Of a stretch of DNA of 64,000 nucleotides, positions 35,867-46,800 are shown one piece after another. Position numbers and translations under genes: made by a program. This stretch comes from Deferribacteraceae bacterium V6Fe1 (GTDB lineage Bacteria; Chrysiogenota; Deferribacteres; Deferribacterales; Deferrivibrionaceae): the NCBI GenBank assembly GCA_022813675.1, contig CP063375.1, positions 124,001 through 188,000 of the forward strand, given 5' to 3'. Below the pieces are notes generated by a model that was not told the origin of the DNA, did not search any database, and was given only the letters and a program-made list of their open reading frames with translations. Within the stretch, counting starts at the first letter, position 1; every line of letters begins with the position of its first letter.

Positions 35867-36187
35867 CTAACCGCAAGTTTCTGGCTGGTCAGAGTCAAGT
35901 GCGTGGCTGTGAAGATATTCAAACATATCTTCTACGTCCTGATCGCTAAGACCTGCTTTAGCAGAGCACTCTTTAATCTTTGGAAGAGCTGCTTTCCACT
36001 GAGCCTGAGTCTTTGACACAGGGCTAAGTGCAGCTACACCTGCTTTTGAGCCGTCATGGCAAGCAAGACGACAGCTTTTTTTCCATACTCTCTTACCTTT
36101 TCTTGCATTACCAGCAGCGTAAGCTGAAGTAACTGCAAAAATTGCAATTGTCGCTAAAACCAAAGCCGTAAAAAGTTTCTTTTTCAT
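35867..36187 (-). CDS. small c-type cytochrome with a CX3CH heme motif
   Basis: 106 aa. A signal peptide (MKKKLFTALVLATIAIFAVTSAYA) leads to a mature chain with SCRLACHDGS at residues 38-47. The heme motif is Cys39-X3-Cys43-His44, one residue longer than CXXCH. The bases encode it directly, so it is not a reading error in the frame given. Two more Cys (74 and 105) are present. It would be exported and perhaps heme-bearing. It lies after torD and before the porin gene, each with its own terminator. Confidence 0.87.
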   Translation of the reverse strand: MKKKLFTALVLATIAIFAVTSAYAAGNARKGKRVWKKSCRLACHDGSKAGVAALSPVSKTQAQWKAALPKIKECSAKAGLSDQDVEDMFEYLHSHALDSDQPETCG

Positions 36188-36267
36188 ACATGCCTCCTTA
36201 TATTTGGCTTATCTGCCTTGTTTTATTTGTATATTCAGAATAATCAATATTGACCCTATAAAAAATG

Positions 36268-36951
36268 CTATTCACTGAAAACCTCTTCGACGATTCCATC
36301 CAAATCGTTAATAAATTCCAATAAACCCAATGCCAACACTTTATAAAAATCAAGCTCGGCACTCTCGATAATTTTCTTACAAAATTTTTCACACATTGGC
36401 AATACCAAACCGTAAGCTACAAGAAAAAAACCTTTTGCCGCGCTAATCCCGTCAACATTAAGTCTGCCTATCATAATCGACATATATTCAAGCATTATAT
36501 GGATATTGTCTTCCAAATCTTTATAATCTTCTTTAAGCTCAAACCCTGTCTTTAGCATCAAATCTCTTAATTTTAAAAGATGGTCGCTAAACAGTAGCCC
36601 GTCATCACTAAGATACACAGATGCATACGGGCTGGCAGGCACTCCGTCTTTATTGGCCACAAAAAGTCTTACATACTCCACCTGCATATCATCAGCTTTT
36701 TCAACGTGGAGCGTTTTGCCTGCATAGGCCTCGAAAAAATCATCAAAATATTTTGCTGACTCTTTAAGTCTCGAGTAAACTTTCACATCTGGATATCTGA
36801 AGGCAAGGGATAAAAACATCAATGTATTGCTTAGATTAATTACCGCTGTCTCATCGTATGAATCAAAATTTATTACAACATCGTCCCAATCCCCTTTTAG
36901 TGCAATTTTTTTTACCTTTTCCAAATCAACCGGGACTTTAAACTCTGTCAT
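36268..36951 (-). CDS. TorD/DmsD-family chaperone for molybdoenzymes
   Basis: 227 aa helical protein. The TorD-type signature VEYVRLFVANKDGVPASPYASVYLSDDGLL is recognisable, with EYMSIMIGRLN later. These chaperones bind Tat signal peptides and insert molybdenum cofactor into respiratory oxidoreductases such as TMAO, DMSO or other reductases. No molybdoenzyme gene is in the window, so its client is elsewhere. It is 81 bp upstream of the CX3CH cytochrome gene, likely co-transcribed. Confidence 0.85.
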   Translation of the reverse strand: MTEFKVPVDLEKVKKIALKGDWDDVVINFDSYDETAVINLSNTLMFLSLAFRYPDVKVYSRLKESAKYFDDFFEAYAGKTLHVEKADDMQVEYVRLFVANKDGVPASPYASVYLSDDGLLFSDHLLKLRDLMLKTGFELKEDYKDLEDNIHIMLEYMSIMIGRLNVDGISAAKGFFLVAYGLVLPMCEKFCKKIIESAELDFYKVLALGLLEFINDLDGIVEEVFSE

Positions 36952-36992
36952 TTGTTCCCCTTAAATTTCACTACGTTTCACCAACAGTAGTC

Positions 36993-37020
36993 ATATTAAA
37001 TAATCTATTTTTTTTGTAAA
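36993..37020 (-). promoter_or_regulatory. promoter of torD
   Basis: On the minus strand, TTTACA (37020-37015), a 16-bp spacer and TAATAT (36998-36993). The predicted start near 36986 leaves about 35 nt to the torD ATG at 36951. Confidence 0.5.
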
Positions 37021-37050
37021 GACTTTTTTGTATACAATATGCAATTTTTT

Positions 37051-38190
37051 CTATAATAACTTTTTGTGCGCAAATAGATTTAAGAGCAAAATTACTCCTG
37101 CCATTGAAGATAATAGCATCAAAAAGCTACTCCACCCATATTTTTCATAGATAAGCCCTGGCAGGTATGAGCCAATAATTCCGCCAAAATAATAAAAGGA
37201 TACATACATGCCGTTTACAATCCCCTTATTTTTATCTGCATTTTTATTCACAAACCCAGACCCAACGGAGTGGAGCATAAACATCCCGCCGCAAAAGATA
37301 AACATATTGATATATATCCACAGTAAATTGTCCATCTGAAATAGCAGCAGAGCCGTTATATAAACTGTCGAACCTAAAATAAGGGATTTTCTATACCCGA
37401 ATATTCCTATAATCTTCACTGACAATAGGCTTACAATGACACCCATCAAATATCCGGAATAGGCAAGCCCCGTTTTCAGCTCATTGGATTTGCTACTTAA
37501 TTTTGAAAGATGGTCAGGCAAATAATTTAAAAGACCGGCAAAACAGAAAAATGACAGAAAAATCGAGATATACACAACCATAAATTTTTTATCTTTAAGC
37601 ACCACAAAAACATCATTAAATCTTGGTTTGGTAACGCTCAGATTAACATCTTTCTCAAGCGATTTCACAAAATATACCAATAAAATCAGGCACAACCCCA
37701 AAAACAAAAAACTAACCCGCCAATTAAAAAGGTAAGATATTAGCCCTGATACGGCTCTGCCCGCAAATCCGCCGACAATGGTTGATGCGATATAAATCGA
37801 CATAACCCTTTGAATATTCTCACCGTTTGAAAGTTTGGAAACATATGTCATAAGGGACGTCAAAATTGCAGGGATTAAAACCCCTTGAAAAAGCCTTATG
37901 CCAAGTATCTGATAAAAACTTACCGCAAACCCTAACATTATTTCACTCAACCCCAAAAGAAGCAGTGCCATCAAGATTATCTTCCTCGCCGATACGGTTT
38001 CCAATATTATCCCGTATAAAAACGGTGAAAAACTAAGTGGAATAAGGGTAAAAGTTATTATAAGACCTGATGTGGAAGCAGAAAGGTTAAACTCTTTTGA
38101 AAGTATTGGCAATAGGGGCTGAGGAGCGTATAGTGCAGAAAAGGTTAAAACAGCTGAAAAAACAATTAGAATCGTATTTTTAAAATTCAT
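37051..38190 (-). CDS. MFS transporter
   Basis: 379 aa with about 12 transmembrane helices. The start LLPILSKEFNLSASTSGLII, the central VSARKIILMALLLLGLSEI and GYRKSLILGSTVYITALLLF are typical of the YnfM/AraJ-type drug or metabolite exporters. Substrate unknown. It lies between torD and the flagellar-rod-like gene, separated from the latter by 27 bp, so co-expression with that gene is possible. Confidence 0.9.
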   Translation of the reverse strand: MNFKNTILIVFSAVLTFSALYAPQPLLPILSKEFNLSASTSGLIITFTLIPLSFSPFLYGIILETVSARKIILMALLLLGLSEIMLGFAVSFYQILGIRLFQGVLIPAILTSLMTYVSKLSNGENIQRVMSIYIASTIVGGFAGRAVSGLISYLFNWRVSFLFLGLCLILLVYFVKSLEKDVNLSVTKPRFNDVFVVLKDKKFMVVYISIFLSFFCFAGLLNYLPDHLSKLSSKSNELKTGLAYSGYLMGVIVSLLSVKIIGIFGYRKSLILGSTVYITALLLFQMDNLLWIYINMFIFCGGMFMLHSVGSGFVNKNADKNKGIVNGMYVSFYYFGGIIGSYLPGLIYEKYGWSSFLMLLSSMAGVILLLNLFAHKKLL

Positions 38191-38217
38191 CTATTTGGCA
38201 TCTTGTATTTTAATAGC

Positions 38218-38844
38218 TTAAGATTTGATATCCAAAATATATCCTAACATCTCATCAGTCGTTTTGACAGTTTTCGTGTTTGCCTGCACATATCTCAGGT
38301 CAACGATATTATTGACAATCTCTTTGGCCAAATCTACATTTGAAGCCTCAAGAAAACCGGACATTATTTCGTATGAATCCTCAGGGGCAGGATTGTTATT
38401 ATCGTTAAAAATATCGATTTTAAATACCTTCTCTCCGTTTACCAATAAATTACCTTTTGTGTCTATACTTATTTCGTCATTATTATTATTTAGATTGAGC
38501 CCGTCGGTAAGCCTCTCCCCGTTTGCATTTACTATCTCTCCGTTTTTATCAAGATAAAAATTGCCTTCTCTCGTGAGATTTTCACCGTTTTCACCGTAAA
38601 CTTTAAAATAGCCGTTTCCGTTTATTGCAAGGTCAAGATTTCTACCCGTATGGATAAGATAGCCTTGAGACTTATCGCTATTGACAGAAATTACCTTTAC
38701 TCCCCCTTTTGAAAGCTCAGACAAAACCGAATATTGTGACTTATACGAGGTGGAGTTTACATTTGCGATATTATTGGCGGTAACGGAGATCCTGTTATCA
38801 CCCGCCACAATCGCACTTAACGCCGAATATAATCCCTGAATCAT
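38218..38844 (-). CDS. flagellar rod/hook family protein (FlgG/FlgF-like), orphan
   Basis: 208 aa. The N-terminus (MIQGLYSALSAIVAGDNRI, ANNIANVNSTSYKSQ) and the C-terminal EIVNNIVDLRYVQANTKTVKTTDEML are conserved in rod and hook proteins. It is short: FlgG is about 260 and FlgF about 245 residues. The middle LDLAINGNGYFKVYGENG is also typical. No other flagellar gene is near. It may be a diverged FlgF/FlgG homologue or a stand-alone rod component. Confidence 0.88.
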   Translation of the reverse strand: MIQGLYSALSAIVAGDNRISVTANNIANVNSTSYKSQYSVLSELSKGGVKVISVNSDKSQGYLIHTGRNLDLAINGNGYFKVYGENGENLTREGNFYLDKNGEIVNANGERLTDGLNLNNNNDEISIDTKGNLLVNGEKVFKIDIFNDNNNPAPEDSYEIMSGFLEASNVDLAKEIVNNIVDLRYVQANTKTVKTTDEMLGYILDIKS

Positions 38845-38907
38845 TTGCTTTCTCCTTATTTTTATATTATATTACATAAGCGAATTTTTTACAATAGGGA
38901 GGTCGAT

Positions 38908-39324
38908 ATGGTTCAAATATCCGATGATTTTTTGAAAGAATTTTTAAAAAAGGCTAAAAATATCATAATCGTAGGTGCTTCAAACAGACCTGAAAGAGCA
39001 AGCAACCATATAATGAAATTTTTGATGGACAAAGGGTATAACTGCTACCCTGTAAACCCTATGGAGGATGAAGTCTTAGGTGTCAAAGCTTATAAATCAA
39101 TAAAAGATGTGCCTGTTACCCCTGATTTGGTAGATGTATTTCGAAAAAGTGAAGCATGCCCGGAAATCGTCAAAGAGTCTGTCGAAAAAGGTGCAAAGTT
39201 TATTTGGTTGCAAGAAAATGTTTACAGCGAAGAGGCAAAAAAGATTGCTGACGAAAACAATATCCCTATTATTATGGATAAATGCATTTATAAGGAATTT
39301 TTAAGGCTTAAAGTGGTAGGTTAA
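38908..39324 (+). CDS. CoA-binding (YccU-like) domain protein
   Basis: 138 aa. The Rossmann CoA-binding fold is recognisable from IIIVGASNRPERASNHIMKFL and NCYPVNPMEDEVLGVKAY, ending in IPIIMDKCIYKEF. YccU-type proteins bind CoA; their function is not known. The start at 38908 follows GGGAGG. It is 5 bases before marC, so an operon is likely. It is divergent from the flagellar-rod-like gene. Confidence 0.88.
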   Translation: MVQISDDFLKEFLKKAKNIIIVGASNRPERASNHIMKFLMDKGYNCYPVNPMEDEVLGVKAYKSIKDVPVTPDLVDVFRKSEACPEIVKESVEKGAKFIWLQENVYSEEAKKIADENNIPIIMDKCIYKEFLRLKVVG

Positions 39325-39329
39325 TATTT

Positions 39330-39932
39330 ATGGGGTTAATATTTTCTTCTTTCATACATGTCTTTTTAAAGCTTTTTTTCATATTAACCCCATTTTTTGT
39401 CCTTTCCACATTCCTTGTCATGACAAACGACTTTACTGAGGCGGAAAGGAAAAAGACTGCTGTCAAGGTTACTTTTGCAGTCCTCTTAATCACTTTTACA
39501 ATGTATCTTTTCGGCAAATACATATTTATGGTATTTGGCATTACCATCGATGCCTTCAGGATAGGTGCAGGGGTGCTTTTATTCTTATCGTCCGTAAGCC
39601 TTGTCCAGGGGAAGACAATCAGCCAGAGCAGTCAAAAGGAAGATATTGCCGTCGTCCCTTTGGCACTTCCCGTGACGGTAGGGCCTGGGACAATAGGAAT
39701 TTTGCTTGTAATGGCCGCCGAAAACAAATCGATAACATTAAAGCTCATAGATTGTGCAGGTCTGTTCTTTGCTGTTTCAGCTATCGGAATACTGCTACTT
39801 TCATCTGTTAAAATTGAGAAAATTATCGGTCAAAGAGGGCTTGCCATATTAAGCAAAATAACAGGCCTGTTTATTGCATCTATTTCAGCCCAACTGATAT
39901 TTACAGGTATAAAAAATTTCTTATTCAGCTGA
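39330..39932 (+). CDS. MarC family integral membrane protein
   Basis: 200 aa with about six transmembrane helices. Family motif: DIAVVPLALPVTVGPGTIGILL. The MarC/UPF0056 group has no firmly known transport substrate. It lies directly after the CoA-binding gene. Its stop codon overlaps the convergent acyltransferase gene by 8 bases, so no terminator separates the two. Confidence 0.92.
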   Translation: MGLIFSSFIHVFLKLFFILTPFFVLSTFLVMTNDFTEAERKKTAVKVTFAVLLITFTMYLFGKYIFMVFGITIDAFRIGAGVLLFLSSVSLVQGKTISQSSQKEDIAVVPLALPVTVGPGTIGILLVMAAENKSITLKLIDCAGLFFAVSAIGILLLSSVKIEKIIGQRGLAILSKITGLFIASISAQLIFTGIKNFLFS

Positions 39933-40710
39933 TAATCTCCTTATGTCCCCATTTTTTTAAATGCTCTTTAATAAATGATATAATAGCTTCGTGCTCTTCA
40001 TCCCCGCGTCCGGTAATCTCCATCGGCTTACCAAAAGCAAACATTACCTTTCTTTCAGGATAAATTTTACCAAAATCTTTTATTAACTTGCCGTTTGTCC
40101 AAGCATCAGTCTTAAGGGCTACGGGGACAACTTTTACACCGGCTTTTTTTGCCAATTTTATACCTATTGTGTTAAACTGCTTCGAATCAAACACAGGTGT
40201 CCTTGTGGTCTGTGGAAACACAATAACCGATACCCCTTTACTCAATTTTTCCGTGCCGTCATTTAATACAGTTTTTAAATCTTCTCTCGGATTATCCCTG
40301 CTTACTACAATCGGGTCTCTTGCAACCATTATATGTCTAAATACAGGATACTCCACGAGACTCTTCTTAACCACAAATGTAACAGGCTTTTTAGGCTGAA
40401 TAAGGCATGGCAAAATAAACGTCTCAAGTGTGCTCATATGGTTACCAATAAATACAACAGGCTCAGGCTCATTGGCAAAGTTTTCGACACCGGTAACCTC
40501 TATCTCGCATCCGACACTTTCAAGAAATCGAAGTGTATCGTAGCTACTTTTAACCCATTCATCATCGTTGTATCCCCCTTTTTTTGCAATACTGCTTGAG
40601 CTAAACACAACTCTCAAAAGGCCGATATAAAATGTGACAGTAGGGAAATGTTTGCCGAAAAATCCTATCTTTTTCTTTTCTGTTTTATAGTTATCTTTTA
40701 ACGTTATCAT
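39925..40710 (-). CDS. lysophospholipid (1-acylglycerol-3-phosphate) acyltransferase family protein
   Basis: 261 aa of the PlsC superfamily. The segment FIGNHMSTLETFILP has the family's first block, but the motif is HX4E (His91, Glu96), not the usual HX4D. Other blocks, VIVFPQTTRTPV and AGVKVVPVALKTDAW, are in the normal order. It probably acylates a lysophospholipid or related lipid in the inner leaflet. Whether the Glu substitution keeps full activity cannot be seen here. It is convergent with marC. Confidence 0.85.
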   Translation of the reverse strand: MITLKDNYKTEKKKIGFFGKHFPTVTFYIGLLRVVFSSSSIAKKGGYNDDEWVKSSYDTLRFLESVGCEIEVTGVENFANEPEPVVFIGNHMSTLETFILPCLIQPKKPVTFVVKKSLVEYPVFRHIMVARDPIVVSRDNPREDLKTVLNDGTEKLSKGVSVIVFPQTTRTPVFDSKQFNTIGIKLAKKAGVKVVPVALKTDAWTNGKLIKDFGKIYPERKVMFAFGKPMEITGRGDEEHEAIISFIKEHLKKWGHKEIIS

Positions 40711-40738
40711 AAAATTTACCTCGTAAGCTTAAGTTTGC

Positions 40739-40766
40739 TTGACTTAAAATGCTCAGCGATTATAAT
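40739..40766 (+). promoter_or_regulatory. promoter of the carbonic anhydrase gene
   Basis: TTGACT (40739-40744), a 16-bp spacer and a perfect TATAAT (40761-40766). Transcription would begin near 40773, giving a 24-nt leader with AGGGGGAAG before the ATG at 40797. Confidence 0.7.
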
Positions 40767-40796
40767 TTATTTACTCTTAAAATCAAGGGGGAAGAG

Positions 40797-41426
40797 ATGG
40801 AAAAACTTATTCAAGGGCTTGTAAAATTCAAATCGGAAGATTTTGAAACTTACTCGGATGTTTTCAGTAATCTAAAGGACAAACAAAATCCTCATACACT
40901 TTTTATAGGCTGCTCCGACTCAAGGGTTGTGCCCACACTTATTACCAATGCAATGCCGGGTGAGCTTTTCTTACTAAGAAATATTGCAAATATTGTTCCT
41001 CCTTACAGGGAGGATGACCAATATTTTGGGACGCAGGCTGTTATTGAATATGCTGTAAACATGCTCAATGTTGAAAATATTGTTGTTTGCGGACATTCAA
41101 ATTGTGGAGGTTGTAACTCACTTTTAAACTACCACAAACAAGATTTCAGTAACATTAAAAGTGTAAAGAAATGGCTCAGCCTTGGGCTGCCTGCACTTAA
41201 CAAACTTAATGAAATTGCTAAAGAAAAATCTTTGCCTGTCAAAGAGTGGATGATTGAACAACTTAACATTATAGAGCAGATTAAAAATCTGCTGACTTAC
41301 CCTTATATTGCTGAAAAATATAAAAATAATACAATCAATATTTACGGCTGGTATTACCTGATTGAGAAGGGTGTGATATTCAATTATAACAAGGAAACAA
41401 ATTTTTTCGAGCCGATTAATCTGTAA
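40797..41426 (+). CDS. beta-class carbonic anhydrase
   Basis: 209 aa. The zinc ligands are all visible: Cys39 (FIGCSDSRV), His100 and Cys103 (VCGHSNCGGC); Asp41 and Arg43 form the catalytic dyad. It interconverts CO2 and bicarbonate. The start at 40797 follows AGGGGGAAG. It is monocistronic with its own promoter. The downstream hairpin lacks a T-run on this strand. Confidence 0.95.
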   Translation: MEKLIQGLVKFKSEDFETYSDVFSNLKDKQNPHTLFIGCSDSRVVPTLITNAMPGELFLLRNIANIVPPYREDDQYFGTQAVIEYAVNMLNVENIVVCGHSNCGGCNSLLNYHKQDFSNIKSVKKWLSLGLPALNKLNEIAKEKSLPVKEWMIEQLNIIEQIKNLLTYPYIAEKYKNNTINIYGWYYLIEKGVIFNYNKETNFFEPINL

Positions 41427-41451
41427 AAAAGGCGGCCATTAGAAGGCCGCC
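41425..41451 (-). terminator. rho-independent terminator of the atp operon
   Basis: On the minus strand, a 7-bp stem GGCGGCC / GGCCGCC (41451-41431) with a 7-nt loop, then TTTTTT. It lies 7 bp after the atpC stop. On the plus strand there is no T-run, so it mainly serves the atp genes. Confidence 0.9.
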
Positions 41452-41458
41452 ATATAAT

Positions 41459-41875
41459 TTATTTTTTATACCTTTCAGCTACAGAAACTCTCAAAAGCTC
41501 CCTTCTCAGTTGAGCTTCTACTTTCCTAAATTTAACTTCGTCTTCGTGTCTTGCAGCTTCAAGCTCTTTTTCAGCCTCAAGCTTACGCCTGATAGCTTCT
41601 TCAAGGTCAATTTCACGACCAAGCTCGGCACTTTCAGCCAAAACGGTCACCTTGTCATTGACCACTTCAAAAAAACCTCTGTCAATGGCAACATAATCCT
41701 CTACCCCATTTTGCTTATAAACAAGCTCTCCGACTCTTAAAGCCGTAAGAAACGGGGTGTGACCCGGCAAAACACCGAAATCACCTTCCACACCCGGAGC
41801 AACCACTTCATCAACTTCTATATCAAGTAGCTGCTTTTCAGGTGATACCAATTCCAACTTTAGCTTTTCAGCCAT
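41459..41875 (-). CDS. atpC: F1 ATP synthase, epsilon subunit
   Basis: 138 aa. The N-terminal beta-sandwich (LELVSPEKQLLDIEVDEVVAPGVEGDFGVLPGHTP) and the C-terminal helical hairpin are normal. Part of the central stalk; it limits ATP hydrolysis. It is the last gene of the atp operon, 2 bp after atpD, and a terminator follows. Confidence 0.97.
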   Translation of the reverse strand: MAEKLKLELVSPEKQLLDIEVDEVVAPGVEGDFGVLPGHTPFLTALRVGELVYKQNGVEDYVAIDRGFFEVVNDKVTVLAESAELGREIDLEEAIRRKLEAEKELEAARHEDEVKFRKVEAQLRRELLRVSVAERYKK

Positions 41876-41877
41876 GA

Positions 41878-44155
<2,278 letters not shown>

Positions 44156-44167
44156 TTAGGTTCCCCT

Positions 44168-45676
44168 TTAAGCAGAAAACTGCTTTTTAAACTCTAAAAC
44201 AGCCTCTTTCATTTTAGCAGTAAGCTCGTCACTCAAAGCCTTTTTCTCTCTGATTTCCTGTAAAATTTCAGGTTTGTTTGTCTTAATATATGTCAATAAC
44301 TCTGCTTCAAACTTTGTAACACTCTTTGTCGGGATATCATCCACAAGCCCGTTTACACCGGCAAAGATTGATATAATCTGCTCTTCAACCGGTACAGGCG
44401 AATATTGGCCTTGCTTTAAGATTTCAACCAACTTTTCACCTCTGTTAAGCTGAGCTTGTGTAGCTGCATCAAGGTCACTACCAAACTGTGCAAACGCTGC
44501 CAACTCTCTAAACTGAGCAAGCTCAAGTCTTAATCTTCCCGCAACCTGCTTCATCGCCTTAATCTGAGCAGAACCACCAACCCTTGAAACTGAAAGACCA
44601 ACGTTAACAGCCGGTCTGATACCTGAATAGAACAGGTCACTTTCAAGGTAAATCTGACCGTCAGTAATAGAGATAACGTTTGTCGGAATATACGCAGAAA
44701 CGTCACCCGCCTGAGTTTCAATAATCGGTAGCGCAGTCAATGAACCGGCGCCAAGCTCGTCATTTAATTTTGCAGCCCTTTCAAGAAGTCTTGAGTGCAA
44801 ATAGAAAACGTCACCAGGATATGCCTCACGTCCAGGCGGCCTTCTAAGAAGAAGTGAGAGCTGCCTGTAAGCAGTTGCCTGCTTAGAGAGGTCATCATAT
44901 ATTACAAGAGCATGCTTACCCCTATCTCTAAAATATTCACCCATCGTACAACCGGAGAATGGTGCGATAAACTGTAATGGCGCAGGGTCACTTGCAGTAG
45001 CAGAAACTATTATTGTGTAATCCATAGCCCCGTGTTTCTCAAGTGTATCTACCACCCTTGCAACAGTTGATCTTTTTTGTCCGATTGCAACATATACGCA
45101 GATAACATCCTTACCTTTCCGGTTAATAATAGTATCCAAGACAACGGCAGTCTTACCTGTCTGCCTGTCACCAATGATAAGCTCCCTCTGACCTCTTCCG
45201 ATAGGAATCATTGAGTCAATAGCTTTGATACCTGTCTGCAAAGGTTCGTGAACAGGTTTTCTTGCAACAATACCGGGAGCAATTTTTTCAATTACGTCAT
45301 ACTCATTTGTCTCGATGGGACCTTTTCCGTCAATAGGCTGTCCCAACGGGTCAACAACCCTTCCGATAAGTGCTTCACCGACAGGCACAGATGCAATCTT
45401 ACCTGTCCTTTTGACTGTGTCACCTTCCTTGATATGAGTATATTCACCCATAATAACGATACCAACGTTATCCTCTTCAAGGTTGAACACAATGCCGTAA
45501 ACTCCGCCCGGCAATTCAAGAAGCTCACCAGCCATAGCATTGTCAAGGCCATAAACCTTAGCAATACCGTCACCGGCACTTAATACCGTGCCAATTTCTT
45601 CCATTTGAACTTTTTGTTCAAAATTCTTAATCTGTTCTTTAATGACCTTGCTTATCTCTTCTGCCCTGATTTGCAT
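44168..45676 (-). CDS. atpA: F1 ATP synthase, alpha subunit
   Basis: 502 aa. Non-catalytic nucleotide-binding subunit with GDRQTGKT as P-loop and the usual [17 protein letters not shown] and [20 protein letters not shown] take the start [12 protein letters not shown] at 45676, after GGAG; a TTG three codons upstream is less likely. It follows atpH by 21 bp and precedes atpG. Confidence 0.98.
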   Translation of the reverse strand: MQIRAEEISKVIKEQIKNFEQKVQMEEIGTVLSAGDGIAKVYGLDNAMAGELLELPGGVYGIVFNLEEDNVGIVIMGEYTHIKEGDTVKRTGKIASVPVGEALIGRVVDPLGQPIDGKGPIETNEYDVIEKIAPGIVARKPVHEPLQTGIKAIDSMIPIGRGQRELIIGDRQTGKTAVVLDTIINRKGKDVICVYVAIGQKRSTVARVVDTLEKHGAMDYTIIVSATASDPAPLQFIAPFSGCTMGEYFRDRGKHALVIYDDLSKQATAYRQLSLLLRRPPGREAYPGDVFYLHSRLLERAAKLNDELGAGSLTALPIIETQAGDVSAYIPTNVISITDGQIYLESDLFYSGIRPAVNVGLSVSRVGGSAQIKAMKQVAGRLRLELAQFRELAAFAQFGSDLDAATQAQLNRGEKLVEILKQGQYSPVPVEEQIISIFAGVNGLVDDIPTKSVTKFEAELLTYIKTNKPEILQEIREKKALSDELTAKMKEAVLEFKKQFSA

Positions 45677-45697
45677 ATCACGCAACTCCTTTTTTAT

Positions 45698-46237
45698 TTA
45701 TCCTATTATACTATCTTTTAATCTATCTAACTGACCTTTTACAGACGCATCAAACTGGACACTTTTAATTTTCGCAACAAGCCCCGCAATAATCGATTTA
45801 TCAACTTTCAAATCCAAAGATACCTTTTTCCCCGAAACTTTCTCCAAGGAAGCCTTAATTTCATTTTTAATGTCGTCATTTACCTCAAAAGCCGTGGTCA
45901 CTTCCGCTATCACTTCACCTTTGTCTTCCATATCAAGAAAGTTCATATATTCATATATTTCAGGAAGCAGGGAAATTCTCCCCTTATTGATGAGCAACAC
46001 AAGAAAATTATACAAATCGGATGTTATCTTCCCATCATTTTTAAGCTTTTCAAAAAATGAAACTTTCTCATCCCTTTTTATAAGAGGGGATTTAATAAAG
46101 TTTAAAAAATCCTGGCTTTCCTGCAGCACGGCAACCATCTCTTTCAGCTGCGAAAAAACAGAGTCAAACTTTCCACCCTCTTTCAAGGTTTCATAAAATG
46201 CCTGTGCATATCTCTTGGAAACAATATCGACTCTCAA
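45698..46237 (-). CDS. atpH: F1 ATP synthase, delta subunit
   Basis: 179 aa. The start VSKRYAQAFYETLKEGGKFD and the C-terminal KVDKSIIAGLVAKIKSVQFD are conserved in the delta subunit, which ties F1 to the peripheral stalk. The ATG overlaps the atpF stop by 4 bases (ATGA). Confidence 0.95.
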   Translation of the reverse strand: MRVDIVSKRYAQAFYETLKEGGKFDSVFSQLKEMVAVLQESQDFLNFIKSPLIKRDEKVSFFEKLKNDGKITSDLYNFLVLLINKGRISLLPEIYEYMNFLDMEDKGEVIAEVTTAFEVNDDIKNEIKASLEKVSGKKVSLDLKVDKSIIAGLVAKIKSVQFDASVKGQLDRLKDSIIG

Positions 46238-46791
46238 TTTATCGCTCCTATCTTTTTAATATATTCCTGCATTAATAATTTTTGTCTGTCACCAGAAAGC
46301 TCGTTACCAAGCTTTTCCTCAGCCAACTTTAAAGCAAGCCTAAAAGTCTCTTTTCTTAACTCTTCTTTAGCCCTATTCAAATCGGATTCTATCATATTCT
46401 CGGCAAAGCTTCTCAATTTGTCTATATTATTGCTTGCTTCCTCTAATATTCTTTCCTTTTCAGCCTCAGCAGATTTCATTGCTCTCTCTTTCATATCTTC
46501 AAGCTCTTTATTCATCTGAGCAAGCTTTGATTTGTATTCTTTTAACTCCGTTTCTGCTTGCTCTTTAGCCTTTTGAGCATCTGCAATGGCCTTTTCAATA
46601 TCTGCTGTCCTTTTTGTCAGAAAATCGTTCAAAGGCTTTTTTAAAACTTTAACCAAAATAAAGGCAAAAACTGCAAAAACAATAATTCTCCAAAAAAGAC
46701 CCATATAATCAGGCCCATGACTTTCAGCACCTTCTGATGCCAACGCTATATGTGGTATCACAAAAATAAGTAACGAAAGTATCCTCTTCAC
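46234..46791 (-). CDS. atpF: Fo ATP synthase, b subunit
   Basis: 185 aa with an N-terminal hydrophobic segment, a further membrane helix (about 30-48: LFWRIIVFAVFAFILVKVL), and a long charged coiled coil forming the peripheral stalk. The start is GTG. The first segment looks like a signal peptide, as in b subunits of several delta- and epsilon-type bacteria. It pairs with the b' subunit encoded just upstream. Confidence 0.94.
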   Translation of the reverse strand: MKRILSLLIFVIPHIALASEGAESHGPDYMGLFWRIIVFAVFAFILVKVLKKPLNDFLTKRTADIEKAIADAQKAKEQAETELKEYKSKLAQMNKELEDMKERAMKSAEAEKERILEEASNNIDKLRSFAENMIESDLNRAKEELRKETFRLALKLAEEKLGNELSGDRQKLLMQEYIKKIGAIN

Positions 46792-46800
46792 TATTACCCC

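Noticed and set aside
36198-36392. Minus-strand 64-codon frame overlapping torD end
   Set aside because: It overlaps the C-terminal coding part of torD in another frame and has no recognisable motif.
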